A stretch of 64,000 bases of DNA from Choricystis sp. odSpoLacu1. Taxonomy: Eukaryota > Chlorophyta > Trebouxiophyceae. How positions within the stretch are numbered: the first letter of the stretch is position 1; every line of letters begins with the position of its first letter. Positions 39,766-50,267 of the stretch are shown here, one piece after another. A model generated the notes under the pieces. That model had not been told where the DNA came from. It saw only the letters and a program-made list of their open reading frames with translations, and searched no databases. The position numbers and the translations under genes are program-made. Location: NCBI GenBank assembly GCA_958009055.1, contig OY253657.1, positions 1-64,000 on the forward strand, in the 5' to 3' direction.

Positions 39766-40728
39766 ATGCTGCTCACCACGCGCACCACCCCCCTGCCCCT
39801 CCCCTCCCGCCGCGCCGTGCGCGTGCCGTTCCGCACCGTCACCGTGCGCGCGGCGGCGCCCGGCCCGGACGTGCCCCGCCTCGCGCCCGCCGCGGCCGCC
39901 GCCCTGGCGGCCGCCCTGCTGCTGACGGCGTCCCCCGCTGAAGCCGCCCGGTCGGGCGGCAGGGTGGGAGGCAGCGCGGGGTTCCGCAGCTCGCCACGCT
40001 CGGCGCCGCGGTCGGCGCCCAGGTGAGTAGAGTGGAGGGGGAGTGGGCGTCTTTTTTGTGCTTGGGAGGAGGAGGACGAATGACGTGTACGGCCTCCGGA
40101 ATCGGGGGCGTGTCGCAACGGGGCGGGGCGGGGGACGCGGCGGAAGCGAGCGTTCGCCACGTCGCCCCCCTGCAGGTGTGTGCATTTGCTGTCCTCTCCC
40201 CCCCACCGTCACGACACACTGCTCCCCCCGCGACGTCCTCGGGACGTCGCTGGGCCTGTCTGGCGGGCTGCCCTGCCGCGGGAGAGGCGCGACCGCTCCT
40301 GCCGTATGACGGGGGAGTTTCAGCACAGCGAATGTCCGCGCCTCCCACCACGCTCTCGCTGCGACACCACTTTCCGACCCCCTTCCTCCCCGGTTTCCGA
40401 CCTCCCTGCCTCCCCGGTTTCCGACCTCCCTGCCTCCCCTTTTTCTGACTTCCCTTTCCTCCCCACTCTCCTCATGCACAGCTCCTCCATCCGCTCCTAC
40501 AACAACTACTACGCCCCCCCCCTCGTCGGCGGCTACGGCTACGGCCTGGGCGGCTACGGCTACGGCGGCGGCCTCATGGTCGGCGGGCCCACCGTGTTCC
40601 TGGGCGGCGGCGGGCTGTTTAACCTTTTATTTTTTGGCTTTATTGCGGCTTCCGTGGTGTCTGCTTTCCGCAACGCGGGCTCCTCCAACACGCGCGACGG
40701 CGACGACGAGTTTGACGACGACTTTTGA
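39766..40728 (+). CDS. DUF1517 plastid membrane protein
   Basis: Exons 39766-40022 and 40482-40728 encode 167 residues. DUF1517 proteins occur in cyanobacteria and plastids, and Arabidopsis members sit in thylakoid or envelope membranes and affect light acclimation. Seen here: an Arg/Thr/Pro-rich transit peptide, then a hydrophobic Ala/Leu stretch ending SPAEA, then ARSGGRVGGSAGFRSS. The second exon is Tyr/Gly-rich (GGYGYGLGGYGYGGG) and leads to the hydrophobic FNLLFFGFIAASVVSAF. The C-terminus is acidic (DGDDEFDDDF). This order of features is diagnostic for the family. The 459-nt intron contains a 24-bp near-tandem repeat. It is strong evidence for a green-lineage plastid. Confidence 0.88.
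40388..40437. repeat. 24-bp tandem repeat in the DUF1517 intron
   Basis: Two adjacent copies of a CCCCGGTTTCCGACCTCCCT unit with period 24, in the intron's pyrimidine-rich 3' part. A third degenerate start precedes them. It may simply extend the polypyrimidine tract. Confidence 0.75.
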
Positions 40729-40843
40729 GTGAGAGAGCGAGCGTTTTTTTTTTCCAAAATTCTTTGTGCGTTGCTTTCATGTGGCGCGCTGGGCTCACGC
40801 ACGCGCGCCACCGCCAGTAGTTGAGAGAGAGAGAGAGAGACTG

Positions 40844-40848
40844 TGTAA
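40844..40848 (+). terminator. Putative TGTAA polyadenylation signal for the DUF1517 gene
   Basis: TGTAA about 116 nt after the DUF1517 stop and 130 nt before the eS6 start codon, followed by a run of A. Confidence 0.45.
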
Positions 40849-40977
40849 AAAAAACCCACTCTGGGCAGGCGAAAAACACGAAAAACAAGCAAGGCCGACA
40901 CTGCTCTCTCACACACGTCTCTTCTTCCCTTTGCCTGCGAGAGCCCCTCCTGCCTCTCTCTCGTGCCCCCGCCCACC

Positions 40978-42502
40978 ATGAAGGTGCGTGTGCTGCGTCA
41001 TGCCTGCCCCGCGCTGGGCGCCGCCCCCGATGCGGGGGAGTGGGGCGGCCCAGCGCACCCCGCTCCGCCGCCCGCTCTTGCGAAAAAAACGCCGGCCGCC
41101 GCCGTCCGCGCCTGCCTCACGCCCTCCTCCTCCCCTCCCCTCCCACCCCCAGCTCAACATCGCGTACCCCGCCACGGGGTGCCAGAAGAAGCTGGACATC
41201 GACGACGACTCCAAGCTGTGCGTGTTTTCGTGTGTGCGAGAGAGAGAGAGCGCCGGCGGCCCCGCGATCGCGCGAGGGGGGCCGGACGCTTGGTGGCAGC
41301 ACTGCCGCCCCCACACTGTCGGTGTTTGGCCGGTGCCTGATACGCTGCCAGAGAGTGCGCATGCGTGCGCGCGTGTACTCTGGTCGTGGACGCAGAAGTG
41401 TGGCGCCCCCCCCCCCCCGCCGTCTCCGCCCGACCAATCGCCGGGCCCGCCGGGAGGGCGGGCCGAGCTGGAGCGACCAAAAAACTCACTCACTTCCCTC
41501 TTCCCTCCCTCGCACACAGCCGTGTCTTCTTCGACAAGCGCCTGGCCGCTGAAGTGCCGGCCGACAGCCTCGGCGACGTGAGTTTGGAGGCGAGAGAGAG
41601 AGCTGCGCGGCTGCTTTGGCGCGCGAGCCGTGCGTGTGGCCCCCTGGCCACCGCGCGCCGTGCCCTGCCCTCGTCCTGCACGCGGCGCGTCCGTGACTGA
41701 GCAGGGAGGCGTCCGATGCCAGGGATCGGGCGGCACGCGAGGGGCTGGGAGAGAGAGAGAGAGGCCACACGCGTGGATGCGAAGCGAGATCGGCCCCCAA
41801 AGAAACACACGACACCCCACTCACCCTCCACCCCACCCCCACCCCACCTACCCTACCACACAACAGGAATGGAAAGGCTACATCGTCAAGATCATGGGCG
41901 GCCAGGACAAGCAGGGCTTCCCCATGAAGCAGGGCGTGCTCGTGCCCGGCCGCGTGCGCCTGCTCATGACCCCCGGCGACGCCTGCTTCCGCGGCCACGG
42001 CCGCCGCAAGGGGGAGCGCCGCCGCAAAGCGGTGCGCGGGTGCATCGTGTCCCCTGACCTGAGCGTGTTGAACCTGGTGATCGTGAAGAAGGGGGACGCC
42101 GACCTGCCGGGTCTCACCGACGACGACAAGCCCCGCATGCGCGGCCCCAAGCGCGCCTCCAAGATTCGCAAACTGTTTGCCCTGTCCAAGGAGGACGACG
42201 TGCGCAAGTATGTCAACACGTACCGCCGCAAGGTTGAAAAGGGGGAGGGCGACGAGAAGAAGGTGCACTCGCGCGCGCCCAAGATTCAGCGCCTGGTGAC
42301 CCCCCAGACCCTGCAGCGCAAGCGCGCGCGCAAGGCGGAGAAGGTGGCCCGCATCGCTAAGTCCAAGTCCGAGGCGGCCGACTACCACAAGCTGCTGGTG
42401 CAGCGGCTCAAGGAGGCGCGCGAGCGGCGGTCGGAGTCGCTGGCCAAGAAGCGCGCCGTGCGGGCGGCGTCGCAGGCGTCCAAGGAGGGCGGCAAGAAGT
42501 GA
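40978..42502 (+). CDS. RPS6: 40S ribosomal protein eS6
   Basis: Four exons: 40978-40983 (only Met-Lys), 41153-41217, 41520-41577 and 41867-42502, for 254 residues. The joined start [20 protein letters not shown] is the canonical eS6 N-terminus. [20 protein letters not shown] and [20 protein letters not shown] are nearly invariant. The C-terminal basic helix ends in the Arg/Ser-rich region ([20 protein letters not shown]). In animals and plants that region is phosphorylated downstream of TOR and S6 kinase. The 6-nt coding part of exon 1, with the intron directly after codon 2, fits the 5'-biased introns of ribosomal-protein genes. No snoRNA box pairs were seen in its introns. Confidence 0.97.
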
Positions 42503-42974
42503 GAAGGAGGTGGTGAAATGATGTGTGGAGGAGGCGGCCTTTTCTTTTGTTTTTTGGTGTGTGGGGAGTGTTGGGGGAGGCGCTCGTGTGTCCTTCCCTG
42601 CTGCCCACACCCCACCCTCCCCCCTTTTTCTTGCCCCCTTTTTTTTCATTTTCGCGCTGTGTGATTCTGTGTGTGTCCTCTGGGATGAGAAACTCAAAAA
42701 CATGGTGAAGAGGGTGGCTGGCCGGTGTGTCGGCTGTGTTTTTTGCCTTCGCTCTCGCACACCCTCTCCAATTCACGCGCACACACTGTGGGCCGCCTCT
42801 CCCCCACACACTCCCCCACACGGCGCGCTCTCTCTCCCGCCCCCATCAAGAGACGCAGCGCATCACCGCCGACCTCTGACCACAGGCGGTGCCCCCACAC
42901 TAGCGTCGGAGGGACCACACGCACACGCTTGGCACGCCCCTCGTGCGTTGCTTTTCGCGTCCACCACTCCCACT
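42503..42974. promoter_or_regulatory. Intergenic region between eS6 and the kinase
   Basis: 472 bp in tandem orientation: the eS6 3' end and the kinase promoter. T-rich tracts lie at 42530-42660. No gene is seen. Confidence 0.45.
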
Positions 42975-45315
42975 ATGTCGCTCTGGACCACGCTGACCGA
43001 GCCTCTCAACCACTTGTTCGATGGCTTGCCCACGTCTCAGCAGCGGCGTGCGTTCAAGGTGGGTGTGGGGAGGGGAGGGGGCGGGGGAGCATTGACGCAT
43101 GTGTGCGAGAAGTGCGCGCGATGGATACGGGGAGAGACGACGCCCCGCGCGCTCTCTCGCCGACGATTGTGGCCTGTCACACAGCAGTGAGCTCACAGGC
43201 CGGCCTGGGAGGCGGGAGGACGGGGACAAGGCCCGCGTGTTTGCGCTGCCACCAGCCGCCTAGCGACTAGCGAACAACGCCCGCTCACCCAACTCACACA
43301 CCCACCTTTTTCTCCACCCACACACAGGCCGCCGACGCCATGCTGCGCGCCTCGCGCGGCACCCGCTTCGACGACGAGTATGAAGCCACAGCCACCCTGG
43401 GGCGGGGGGCCACGGCGGCCGTGTTTCGCTGCGTGCACAAGGTGAGCAGGGAGGGGGGAAGGGAGGAAAAACCGAGGAAATATAGCCGTGCGCCGCCGGC
43501 CTCTCACCACCACCACCCACCCCACCCACACAGCCGTCCAACACGCCCGTCGCCGTCAAAGCCATCGACCTGCACCTGACCCCCGCCTCTGCACGTGCTG
43601 CGGCCCGCACAGCCGCTCTCACAGAGCTGGCCGCCAACATTCTGCTCCAGGGTGCGCCCCACGCGGTCGAACTCATCGGCGCGGTCGAAGAAATAGAAGC
43701 AGACGCTTCCTCCTCCTCCTCCACCATCGCCCGCCACCGCATCCTTCTCATCACCCGGCTGTGCGCGGGGGGGGAGTTGTTCGACGACGTCATTCGAAAG
43801 ACGCACTACAGCGAGCGAGAAGCAGCACTGGCGGTCAGGGCTCTCGGTTCCTACCTCGCCTCCGCCCACGCGGCAGGCGTGGTCCACCGCGACCTCAAAC
43901 CCGAGAACGTGTTGCTGCTGGTGCGCGAGGATGGCAGCGATGGTGGTGGTGGGAGTGTGGGTGGGGGTGACCTTGTCCGCACCACCACCGCCCCGCCCCC
44001 CCGCCTCTGCCGCCAAGCCTCCCTCGCCGCCGCCGTGGGCGCCGCCCGCCCCTGCACCTGCGCCCATCGTGCAGGGCTGCGCGTCGTGGACCTGGGGTGT
44101 GCGGCGTTGGTGCCAAAATCGGCACGTGCTGTGGCGCGGGGGCCGAGGGTGGGCACTCCCTACTATGTCGCCCCAGAGGTCGTCGCCGGCCGAGGCGGCG
44201 GCCGCCCCGCCGACGTGTGGGCGTTGGGCGTCATCGCCTTCATCTTACTCAGCGGCCGCCCCCCTTTCGGCGGTGCAGACGACACCGCTGTCCTGCGCCG
44301 CGTGCGGCGCGGCGCGTTTTCGTTCCGCGCGCCTGAGTGGGGGTGCGTCTCGCGCGCCGCCAAGGACGCCATCACGGCCATGCTGGTGGCGGATCCCTCC
44401 AAGCGGGCCACCGCGGCAGAAGTGCTGGCCCTGCCCTGGGTGGCGGCCGCGGCGGCCGCGCCGGAGCACCCGCTGGGCACAGCCACGCTGCGCCGGTTGC
44501 GCGAGTTTGCGGCTTCATCCAGGCTGCACCAGGTGGCAGCGTTGGCGTTGACACGCACGGTGAGTGCGGCGGGCGCGGCCCAGCTGCGGGAACTGTTGGC
44601 CGACTGTGGCGAGAGCAGCGGCGACGACGGCAGCGCGCCGTCGTCGCCGCACGGTGGCTTGCTGTCTGGCCGCACCATGTCGCGCCTGCCTCTGTCCCGG
44701 CTGGGCAGCAGTAGTGTGGCGGGTGGGTCGCCCCGGGCGGCGGTCGAGTTTGGCAACACGCCTCGTGCCGTGGCACCCGAGCCACCGACCTGCGACACGT
44801 GCGGCGGCCTGCTGCCGCCCCCCGCCCCGGTCATGGGCCCCCGCCGCCGGTCCACGCTCGCAGGGGGAGGCCTGTCCCGCTCTGTGTCGTTGGCGGGGGA
44901 TGGGGGGGCGGCGGCGGCGGCGGCGGCGGCAGCGGACGACTGCTGCGACGACGACGCGCCCGGCGCCGACGCCGACGCAGAGGCGGCGCTCGCCTCCATG
45001 CTGCCTTCCTTCGCCCCCCTGGCCCGGGCCAACACCACGGTGGACGCCGACCGGGCCGCCGAGCTGGCGTTTGCCGCGCTGGATGCAGACGGCGATGGGT
45101 ATGTGTGTGCTGCGGATTTGGTGGCCGCCGCTGCTGCAACGGGCGCCCCCGCCCTCTCGGCCGCCGACGCGGCCGCCACCATCGCTGAAGCCGACGCCGA
45201 CGGCGACGGCCGGCTGACACTGACTGAGTTCAAGGCGGCCGTGTGGTGTGGCGGCAGGGGCAAGGAGGGGGGCGTGGGGGTGGCCAGCGTGGTCGCGTCG
45301 AGCCACCGGACCTAG
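42975..45315 (+). CDS. CDPK-like protein kinase with divergent DFG motif and large insert
   Basis: Exons 42975-43058, 43328-43441 and 43534-45315 give 659 residues. Kinase features: glycine loop LGRGATAAVF, Lys75 in VAVKAID, HRDLKPEN with Asp186, GTPYYVAPE and DVWALGVIAFILLSGRPPF. Two good EF-hands begin at about residues 583 (DADGDGYVCAADL) and 620 (DADGDGRLTLTEF), placing it near calcium-dependent protein kinases. Three oddities. DFG reads DLG at Asp252. About 48 extra residues, Gly-rich then Cys/Ala-rich, sit between the catalytic and DLG loops. The first EF-hand pair is unrecognisable, and a long Ser/Ala linker precedes the second. An unspliced intron could explain the insert, but the frame stays open. 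Activity is likely but unproven. Confidence 0.82.
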
Positions 45316-45436
45316 GAAGGGAGGAGGGAAAAAAAAAACAATTTTGACCCTCAGAAAAAACGAAAACACACACGGCCTCTGTTTTGTTTTGTTTCCTTTT
45401 TTCTTCTTGTAGCGTGCGCACACGCGCGTGATAATG

Positions 45437-45441
45437 TTACA
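45437..45441 (-). terminator. Putative TGTAA polyadenylation signal for BCKDH E1-alpha
   Basis: TTACA on the + strand, read TGTAA by the minus-strand transcript, 74 nt past its stop codon. Confidence 0.5.
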
Positions 45442-45514
45442 CAGAGCTGGATTTTTACTATGAAAGTTTCAACGTTTTTCTTTTCTCTCTTTCTTCTTCT
45501 CTCCCCCACTCACA

Positions 45515-46828
45515 CTACTCGACACTCGCCCCCCGTGGCACCAGCTCCGGGTGCTTCCGCGCCGCCGCCACCGCGGCCGCCCTCTGAGCCTGCAAATGAG
45601 GCGGCGCCACATCGTACACATCGTCAAACATGGAGGCGACACTCGCCTTGGGCTCACGCTCCGCCGCCGCGAGCGCCGCCAACACGTCCTCCCTCGCCGC
45701 CCGCCGCGTCGCCGCCTCTGCGTTCGCATCCCACCACCCTTGGGCCGTCAACCAGGCCGCAAACCGGGAGGCGGGGTCCATGGGCGCGGTGGCGCCGCCA
45801 CGGTAGCGGCTGGCGTCATCGCTCGTCGAGTGGTGGCCCGCACGATAAGCCGCAAACTCCAGCAACACGGGGCCCCGAGTTTCGAGGGCCAGTTTGCGTG
45901 CCGCCCTTGTGGCCAGGGCGACCGCCCGCGCGTCGCCACCATCCACGCGGGCGGACGGGATGCCGAGCGCGGGCCCCCGCGCCGCGATGCCGTCCCCCGC
46001 GTACTGCTCCGTCGTGGGCGTCGAAATCGCCCACCCATTGTTGCGGCACAGGAAGAGGACGGGGGCGCGCAGCGTGGCCGCAAAGTTGAGCGCGGCGTGC
46101 GCGTCCCCCTCGGACGCCGCGCCGTCGCCGAAGTAGCACGCGGACACGGTGTCAACCTGCCGCCCCTCCCTGTCGGCAGCCGCGGCCAGCGCGTGCGCGT
46201 GCCCCACCGCGTGCGGCATCTGGGTGGCCAGCGGGGACGACACCGTGTGGAAGGCGCGGGGCGGGGACCCGTAGTGGATCGGCATCTGGCGCCCGAGCCC
46301 CGGGTCGCGCGCGTTGCCAAAGCAGTTGTCGGCAAAGGCTTTGAGAGGGTGGCCGCGGTGCAGGAGGACGCCGTGCTCGCGGTACTGGGCGAACACGGGG
46401 TCGGTGGGGGCCAGGCCGGCGGCAGAACCCACCGCCGTTGCCTCTTCACCAGCACACGTCATGTAGAACGAAAACCGCCCCTGCCTCTGACACTCATAGA
46501 ACAGCGTGTCCATGGTCTGCAGGCGCACCATGGACGTGTGCAGGGCGACGGCTTCGTCGCGCGTCAAGTCGGCGCCCGGCAGGGGGGCGGGCAGCGGCGC
46601 GCCGGTCGACGTGAGCGTGCGAAACGCGGGGAAAGGGCCCCCGCTGGCTCCACCGCCGCCGCCACGCCCACCGACAAAGGTCAGTGTGCTGGTGTAGGGC
46701 ACGCGCCCGCCACCGCCCGGGATGGTGAGGCTGTCGTCAGGTTCGTCGAGCGGGGCGGCGCGCGATGCGAGAGAGCAGGTGCGCGGCGCGGCGCGGTGGA
46801 GGGCACGGCGGGCGACGTGGAGCATCAT
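45515..46828 (-). CDS. BCKDHA: Branched-chain 2-oxoacid dehydrogenase E1 subunit alpha, mitochondrial
   Basis: Thiamine-diphosphate-dependent subunit of the complex that decarboxylates the oxoacids of Leu, Ile and Val. One exon, 437 residues. The start MMLHVARRALHRAAPRTC is an amphipathic basic mitochondrial presequence. Core motifs: RQGRFSFYMTCAGEEA, YREHGVLLHRG and QMPIHYGS. The ThDP site begins YFGDGAASEGD and ends FLCRNNGWAIST. YRAGHHSTSDDASRYR is the loop phosphorylated by BCKDH kinase in animals. These distinguish it from pyruvate dehydrogenase E1-alpha. It shares a 279-bp divergent promoter with the SUMO protease gene. Confidence 0.95.
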   Translation of the reverse strand: MMLHVARRALHRAAPRTCSLASRAAPLDEPDDSLTIPGGGGRVPYTSTLTFVGGRGGGGGASGGPFPAFRTLTSTGAPLPAPLPGADLTRDEAVALHTSMVRLQTMDTLFYECQRQGRFSFYMTCAGEEATAVGSAAGLAPTDPVFAQYREHGVLLHRGHPLKAFADNCFGNARDPGLGRQMPIHYGSPPRAFHTVSSPLATQMPHAVGHAHALAAAADREGRQVDTVSACYFGDGAASEGDAHAALNFAATLRAPVLFLCRNNGWAISTPTTEQYAGDGIAARGPALGIPSARVDGGDARAVALATRAARKLALETRGPVLLEFAAYRAGHHSTSDDASRYRGGATAPMDPASRFAAWLTAQGWWDANAEAATRRAAREDVLAALAAAEREPKASVASMFDDVYDVAPPHLQAQRAAAVAAARKHPELVPRGASVE

Positions 46829-47107
46829 GTAGGGTGTGTGAGACGGTGTGTGTGTGTCGAGACGGGGATGAGGGCGCGCGGGGAGGGCGTCCGAAACCCC
46901 ACGCGACGGGGCGCATTTTTTGATGCGTTGTGACGTTTTTTTTTTTTACAACTCTCTTGGCGTTTTCACAACCTTGGTGACCGGAGGGTGTGTGCGCGTG
47001 CGCCCACAGTCTCGGTGCACACGCCCCACCCCCTCCCTCGAGGCAGGCACGAGAGGCAGAAACGCAGGAGGGTTGCCCACTGCGTGCAGCATCCCGATTG
47101 CCCACGC
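46829..47107. promoter_or_regulatory. 279-bp divergent promoter, BCKDHA / SUMO protease
   Basis: Between two divergent start codons; contains a poly-T run near 46935-46948 and a short GT repeat. No TATA box. Confidence 0.45.
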
Positions 47108-49231
47108 ATGGACCGCTTCCGCAGCCTCTGGTCGTCCGCCCTCGCCTTCCGCACCAAGCGTGCGCGGTCTGCATCGCCTCAAGCAACCTCCAGCAGCGCG
47201 GGCCGGCGGGGGCGCCCCATGGCGCCTGGACGCCGCCCAGCGCGCGCCGCCGACCCTCACCACCTGCCCCGCCCGCCCGTGCTGGGGGCGGGCGTCATCG
47301 GGGCCGCCGACCTGCCCACAGGGGCTGAAGCGGGGGGGGGCGGCGGTGGCAGACGCGGCCGAGGCCGGCCTGCGAAGAACCGGCCGGCAACGCGGACGGA
47401 CGACCCGGCCGTCAGACCGCCGCCCGCGGCAGCGGCGGTGGAGGATGATGAAGATGGTGAAGAAGACCCTGTCCTCAACCTCCCGCGCCGAACTTCTGCC
47501 GCCGAGGCGCCGCCGGACGCGTGGACACTGCGTGCAGCGCGCGAAGCGGCGCGCGGCACGCACCCGCCCCCTCCTCCACGCCCTTCCCCCCTGTTTGGCG
47601 GCCTCGGCAGCGCGTGGCCACCCCGAGCGCCCGAGCCGCCGTTGCCGGGGGGTCTGAGGCCGCCGCCGCCGCCGCCCCCCCATGCATTGTCCGCCCTCTT
47701 TGCCGACGACCTGCCCTCCTACTCAGCCGCCGTGGCCGACGTCGTGGCCCGCGGCGGTGGTGGTGGCAACGCCGCCAGCACGGCCGCCGTGCTGGGGCGC
47801 ATGGCGGCCCTGGATTTAGAGCCGGACGGCGCGGCCGCGAGCGACCGCGCGCGCGCGGCGCTTGCGGCGACCACTGCCGATCGATCCACCGCCGCAGACG
47901 CGGCCATGGCGCGCCTGCACCAGGCTGCCAGTCGGGCGGGCGGGCGGGCGGCACCAGCCGCCACGCACGTTGGCCGCCGCCCTTCATCCTCGGGCGCGGC
48001 AGCCGGCATCGACCGTGCGCGCGCCGACGCGGCCGCACTGGAAGCAGAGCTAGCGTCCCTCCAAGCCTCCCGGGCGGCCGCGCGCGACGCCACGGCTGCC
48101 AGGGTGGCCGCGTTGGCGACCGCGCCCGCGATGGTGGACGGCGAGACGGCGGGCGACCTGGCGCGGCGCGCGGCGGGGGCGAAGCGCACGGCGGGGCGCA
48201 CGGCTGCACGCACCGACAGATCGGCCGCGGCTGCCAGGCGGGCGGCGTCCAAGGCGGCGTCCAAACCGGCGGATGGAGAGGTGATGGTGCTGTCGTCGTC
48301 GTCGGACGAGGACGAGAAGGAAAAGGCAGCTGCGTCCGACGACGACGCGTCGGCGCTGTCGTCCGCCCTGGCCTCGGTCGACCTGTCCGCCGCGACCGAC
48401 GTCGCCTCACTGGCAAAGATGCTTCGTTTCCCTGCGACCGCCATCGCCCGCCTGTCCCCAGCCGCCCGCGCCGCGGCGGCGCGCGTCCTCGGGCCGGGGC
48501 GCCCGACCGACGTCGTCGCGACACACGCGTGCGCGGGCATCGACCTGTCCCGCGACAAGGCGGCCTGCCTGCACGCCGCCCAGTGGCTCAACGATGAAGT
48601 CATGAACCTGTTTCTGGCTTTGTTTCAAGACCGGGACGTCGCGGCACGCAGTGGCGGTCAGCACTCACGCACCCCCTGGCCGCGCTGCCACTTCATGTCC
48701 ACCTTCTTTGTGGCCAAGCTTCTGCCCGACGGCACCCTGGCCTCCTACAACTACAAGGGCGTGGCACGGTGGACGAGGCCGGCCCCCTTGAAGCGTGTGT
48801 ATGGGGGTGCAGCAACCACTCCGCGCACCGTGCTGGAAAACGGCGCCCTCGTCATCGTGCCCGTCCACCTGGGCATTCACTGGACGCTGGCCGTGGTGGA
48901 TGCGGGGGCTGGCACCGTCACCTACATGGACTCGCTGGGCGGGGACGCGCCCGCGGTGACGGCAGCCCTGGCGCGGTGGGCAGTCGATGAAGCGGCCGAC
49001 AAAAACGTCGATCTGCCCGACCTGCCGCCCCCTGGCGACTGGAAAGTCATGCTGCCTGCTGTCCCACGCCAAGCCAATGGGTGCGACTGCGGCATGTTTG
49101 CGCTGCGGTTCGCCGAGTGCGCGGCACGCGGTGTGCCCCCCGACTTTACGCAGGCAGACATGCCGTCCCTGCGCCTGCTGATGGCGGCCGACGCGGCGAG
49201 GGGGCGGGTGTCGAGTGTGCCCAAGGGATGA
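47108..49231 (+). CDS. Ulp1/SENP-type SUMO protease
   Basis: Cysteine protease of family C48, which matures SUMO or removes it from targets. One exon, 707 residues from the first ATG. The catalytic domain fills the last 230 residues. It opens with AQWLNDEVMNLFLALF, then HFMSTFFVAKLL, His591 in LGIHWTLAVVD, Asp608 in YMDSLGG, and Cys661 in ANGCDCGMFALRF. The Trp-Leu-Asn-Asp-Glu start and the position of the oxyanion Gln or Asn region are as in ESD4/Ulp1. The 470-residue N-terminus is disordered and basic, with Pro runs. It contains an acidic VMVLSSSSDEDEKEK segment resembling a SUMO-interacting motif flanked by acidic serines. Nuclear action is likely. Confidence 0.93.
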   Translation: MDRFRSLWSSALAFRTKRARSASPQATSSSAGRRGRPMAPGRRPARAADPHHLPRPPVLGAGVIGAADLPTGAEAGGGGGGRRGRGRPAKNRPATRTDDPAVRPPPAAAAVEDDEDGEEDPVLNLPRRTSAAEAPPDAWTLRAAREAARGTHPPPPPRPSPLFGGLGSAWPPRAPEPPLPGGLRPPPPPPPHALSALFADDLPSYSAAVADVVARGGGGGNAASTAAVLGRMAALDLEPDGAAASDRARAALAATTADRSTAADAAMARLHQAASRAGGRAAPAATHVGRRPSSSGAAAGIDRARADAAALEAELASLQASRAAARDATAARVAALATAPAMVDGETAGDLARRAAGAKRTAGRTAARTDRSAAAARRAASKAASKPADGEVMVLSSSSDEDEKEKAAASDDDASALSSALASVDLSAATDVASLAKMLRFPATAIARLSPAARAAAARVLGPGRPTDVVATHACAGIDLSRDKAACLHAAQWLNDEVMNLFLALFQDRDVAARSGGQHSRTPWPRCHFMSTFFVAKLLPDGTLASYNYKGVARWTRPAPLKRVYGGAATTPRTVLENGALVIVPVHLGIHWTLAVVDAGAGTVTYMDSLGGDAPAVTAALARWAVDEAADKNVDLPDLPPPGDWKVMLPAVPRQANGCDCGMFALRFAECAARGVPPDFTQADMPSLRLLMAADAARGRVSSVPKG

Positions 49232-49316
49232 GTGGTGTGTGGGTGTGGGGAGAGAGAGAGGGCGTGTGTGTCTGCAACAAAATGATCGATTCAGTTTTAA
49301 ACGTCACTTTTTTTCT

Positions 49317-50267
49317 TCACAACCTCTCCACAGTCACACCCCCCAGCGGTGGATCCAGCAACACGCCCACACACTGCACCAGTCTCAGCTCGCGTGCGCG
49401 CACGCTGGCCGAGTCGCGGGCGGTGCCTGCACCCGCTGCAGCTGCCGCCGCGGCAGTCACGCCACACACAGCCTGCACCGAGGCCGCCGCGTGCCGCAAG
49501 GCAGCCCCCACATCGCCGCCATGCGTGTGCAGGCCTGCCGTCAGGGACGCGGCAAACAGGTCGCCCGTGCCCGTAAAGAGGCCAGCCAGGCGCGGCACGC
49601 GCGCGCGCCAAACACGCGGTGTGCTGCCTTCCACTCCATCCGTCGTGGATGCCAGCATGGCGATCGCGTCGTCCCCATCTGGGACAGACGTGACGACGAC
49701 GGTGCGCACACCCTGGGCGTGCAGAGCGCGTGCCGCGATGGCGGCGGATGCAGCATCACCCACGCGCACCCCCGTCAACACCTCAGCCTCGAACGCGTTG
49801 GGCGTCAACACGTCGGCCAGGGGCAGGAGGGTTTTGTATGCGTCCGGCACGTCGGCGGGGACGTACAGGCCGGACGTGCCTGCCACTGGGTCGGCTCTGT
49901 CTGTGTCTCCAAGCACGGGATCAACAATCGCGACCACGTGTGGATTCAAAGCTTTGACCTTTTTGACCAGCTCTCCCACAGCTGTGACCAACGCTGCGTT
50001 GCCGATGTACCCCGTCAGCACGTGGGTGCAGGCCGCCAGCAGGCCGTTGGCGTCGAGGCCGCTGATGAGTGCAGCCAGCCCTTCGGGCGACAGGCGGTTG
50101 CCCTCCACCCGGCCATACCCCGTGTGGTTGGAGAAGGACACAGTCGGAATGGTGTCCACGTCGAAGCCGGCCAGTTGCAGGGGGAGGGTGGCCGCCTTGT
50201 GGCCGACGTAGCCGGATACGACGTGCGACTGGATGGAGAGGACGCGTGGAGGAGGGGGGGAGGGCAT
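49317..50267 (-). CDS. PDXK: Pyridoxal kinase
   Basis: Phosphorylates pyridoxal, pyridoxine and pyridoxamine in vitamin B6 salvage; ribokinase superfamily. One exon, 316 residues from the ATG at 50267, giving the usual start VLSIQSHVVSGYVGHKAA. PTVSFSNHTGYGRVEG is the pyridoxal-binding region. VVAIVDPVLGD is the metal and ATP region, and LTPNAFEAEVLTG follows. The GTGDLFAASL loop carries catalytic Asp236. No targeting signal is visible, so cytosolic. Its stop codon is 85 bp from that of the convergent SUMO protease gene. Confidence 0.95.
   Translation of the reverse strand: MPSPPPPRVLSIQSHVVSGYVGHKAATLPLQLAGFDVDTIPTVSFSNHTGYGRVEGNRLSPEGLAALISGLDANGLLAACTHVLTGYIGNAALVTAVGELVKKVKALNPHVVAIVDPVLGDTDRADPVAGTSGLYVPADVPDAYKTLLPLADVLTPNAFEAEVLTGVRVGDAASAAIAARALHAQGVRTVVVTSVPDGDDAIAMLASTTDGVEGSTPRVWRARVPRLAGLFTGTGDLFAASLTAGLHTHGGDVGAALRHAAASVQAVCGVTAAAAAAAGAGTARDSASVRARELRLVQCVGVLLDPPLGGVTVERL

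Noticed and set aside
41218..41866. snoRNA inside eS6 introns
   Set aside because: Ribosomal-protein introns often host snoRNAs, but I found no convincing C/D or H/ACA box pair.
43193..43793. Minus-strand frame across the kinase introns
   Set aside because: It spans kinase exons and introns in antisense and has no domain; the kinase exons are supported by motif and phase.
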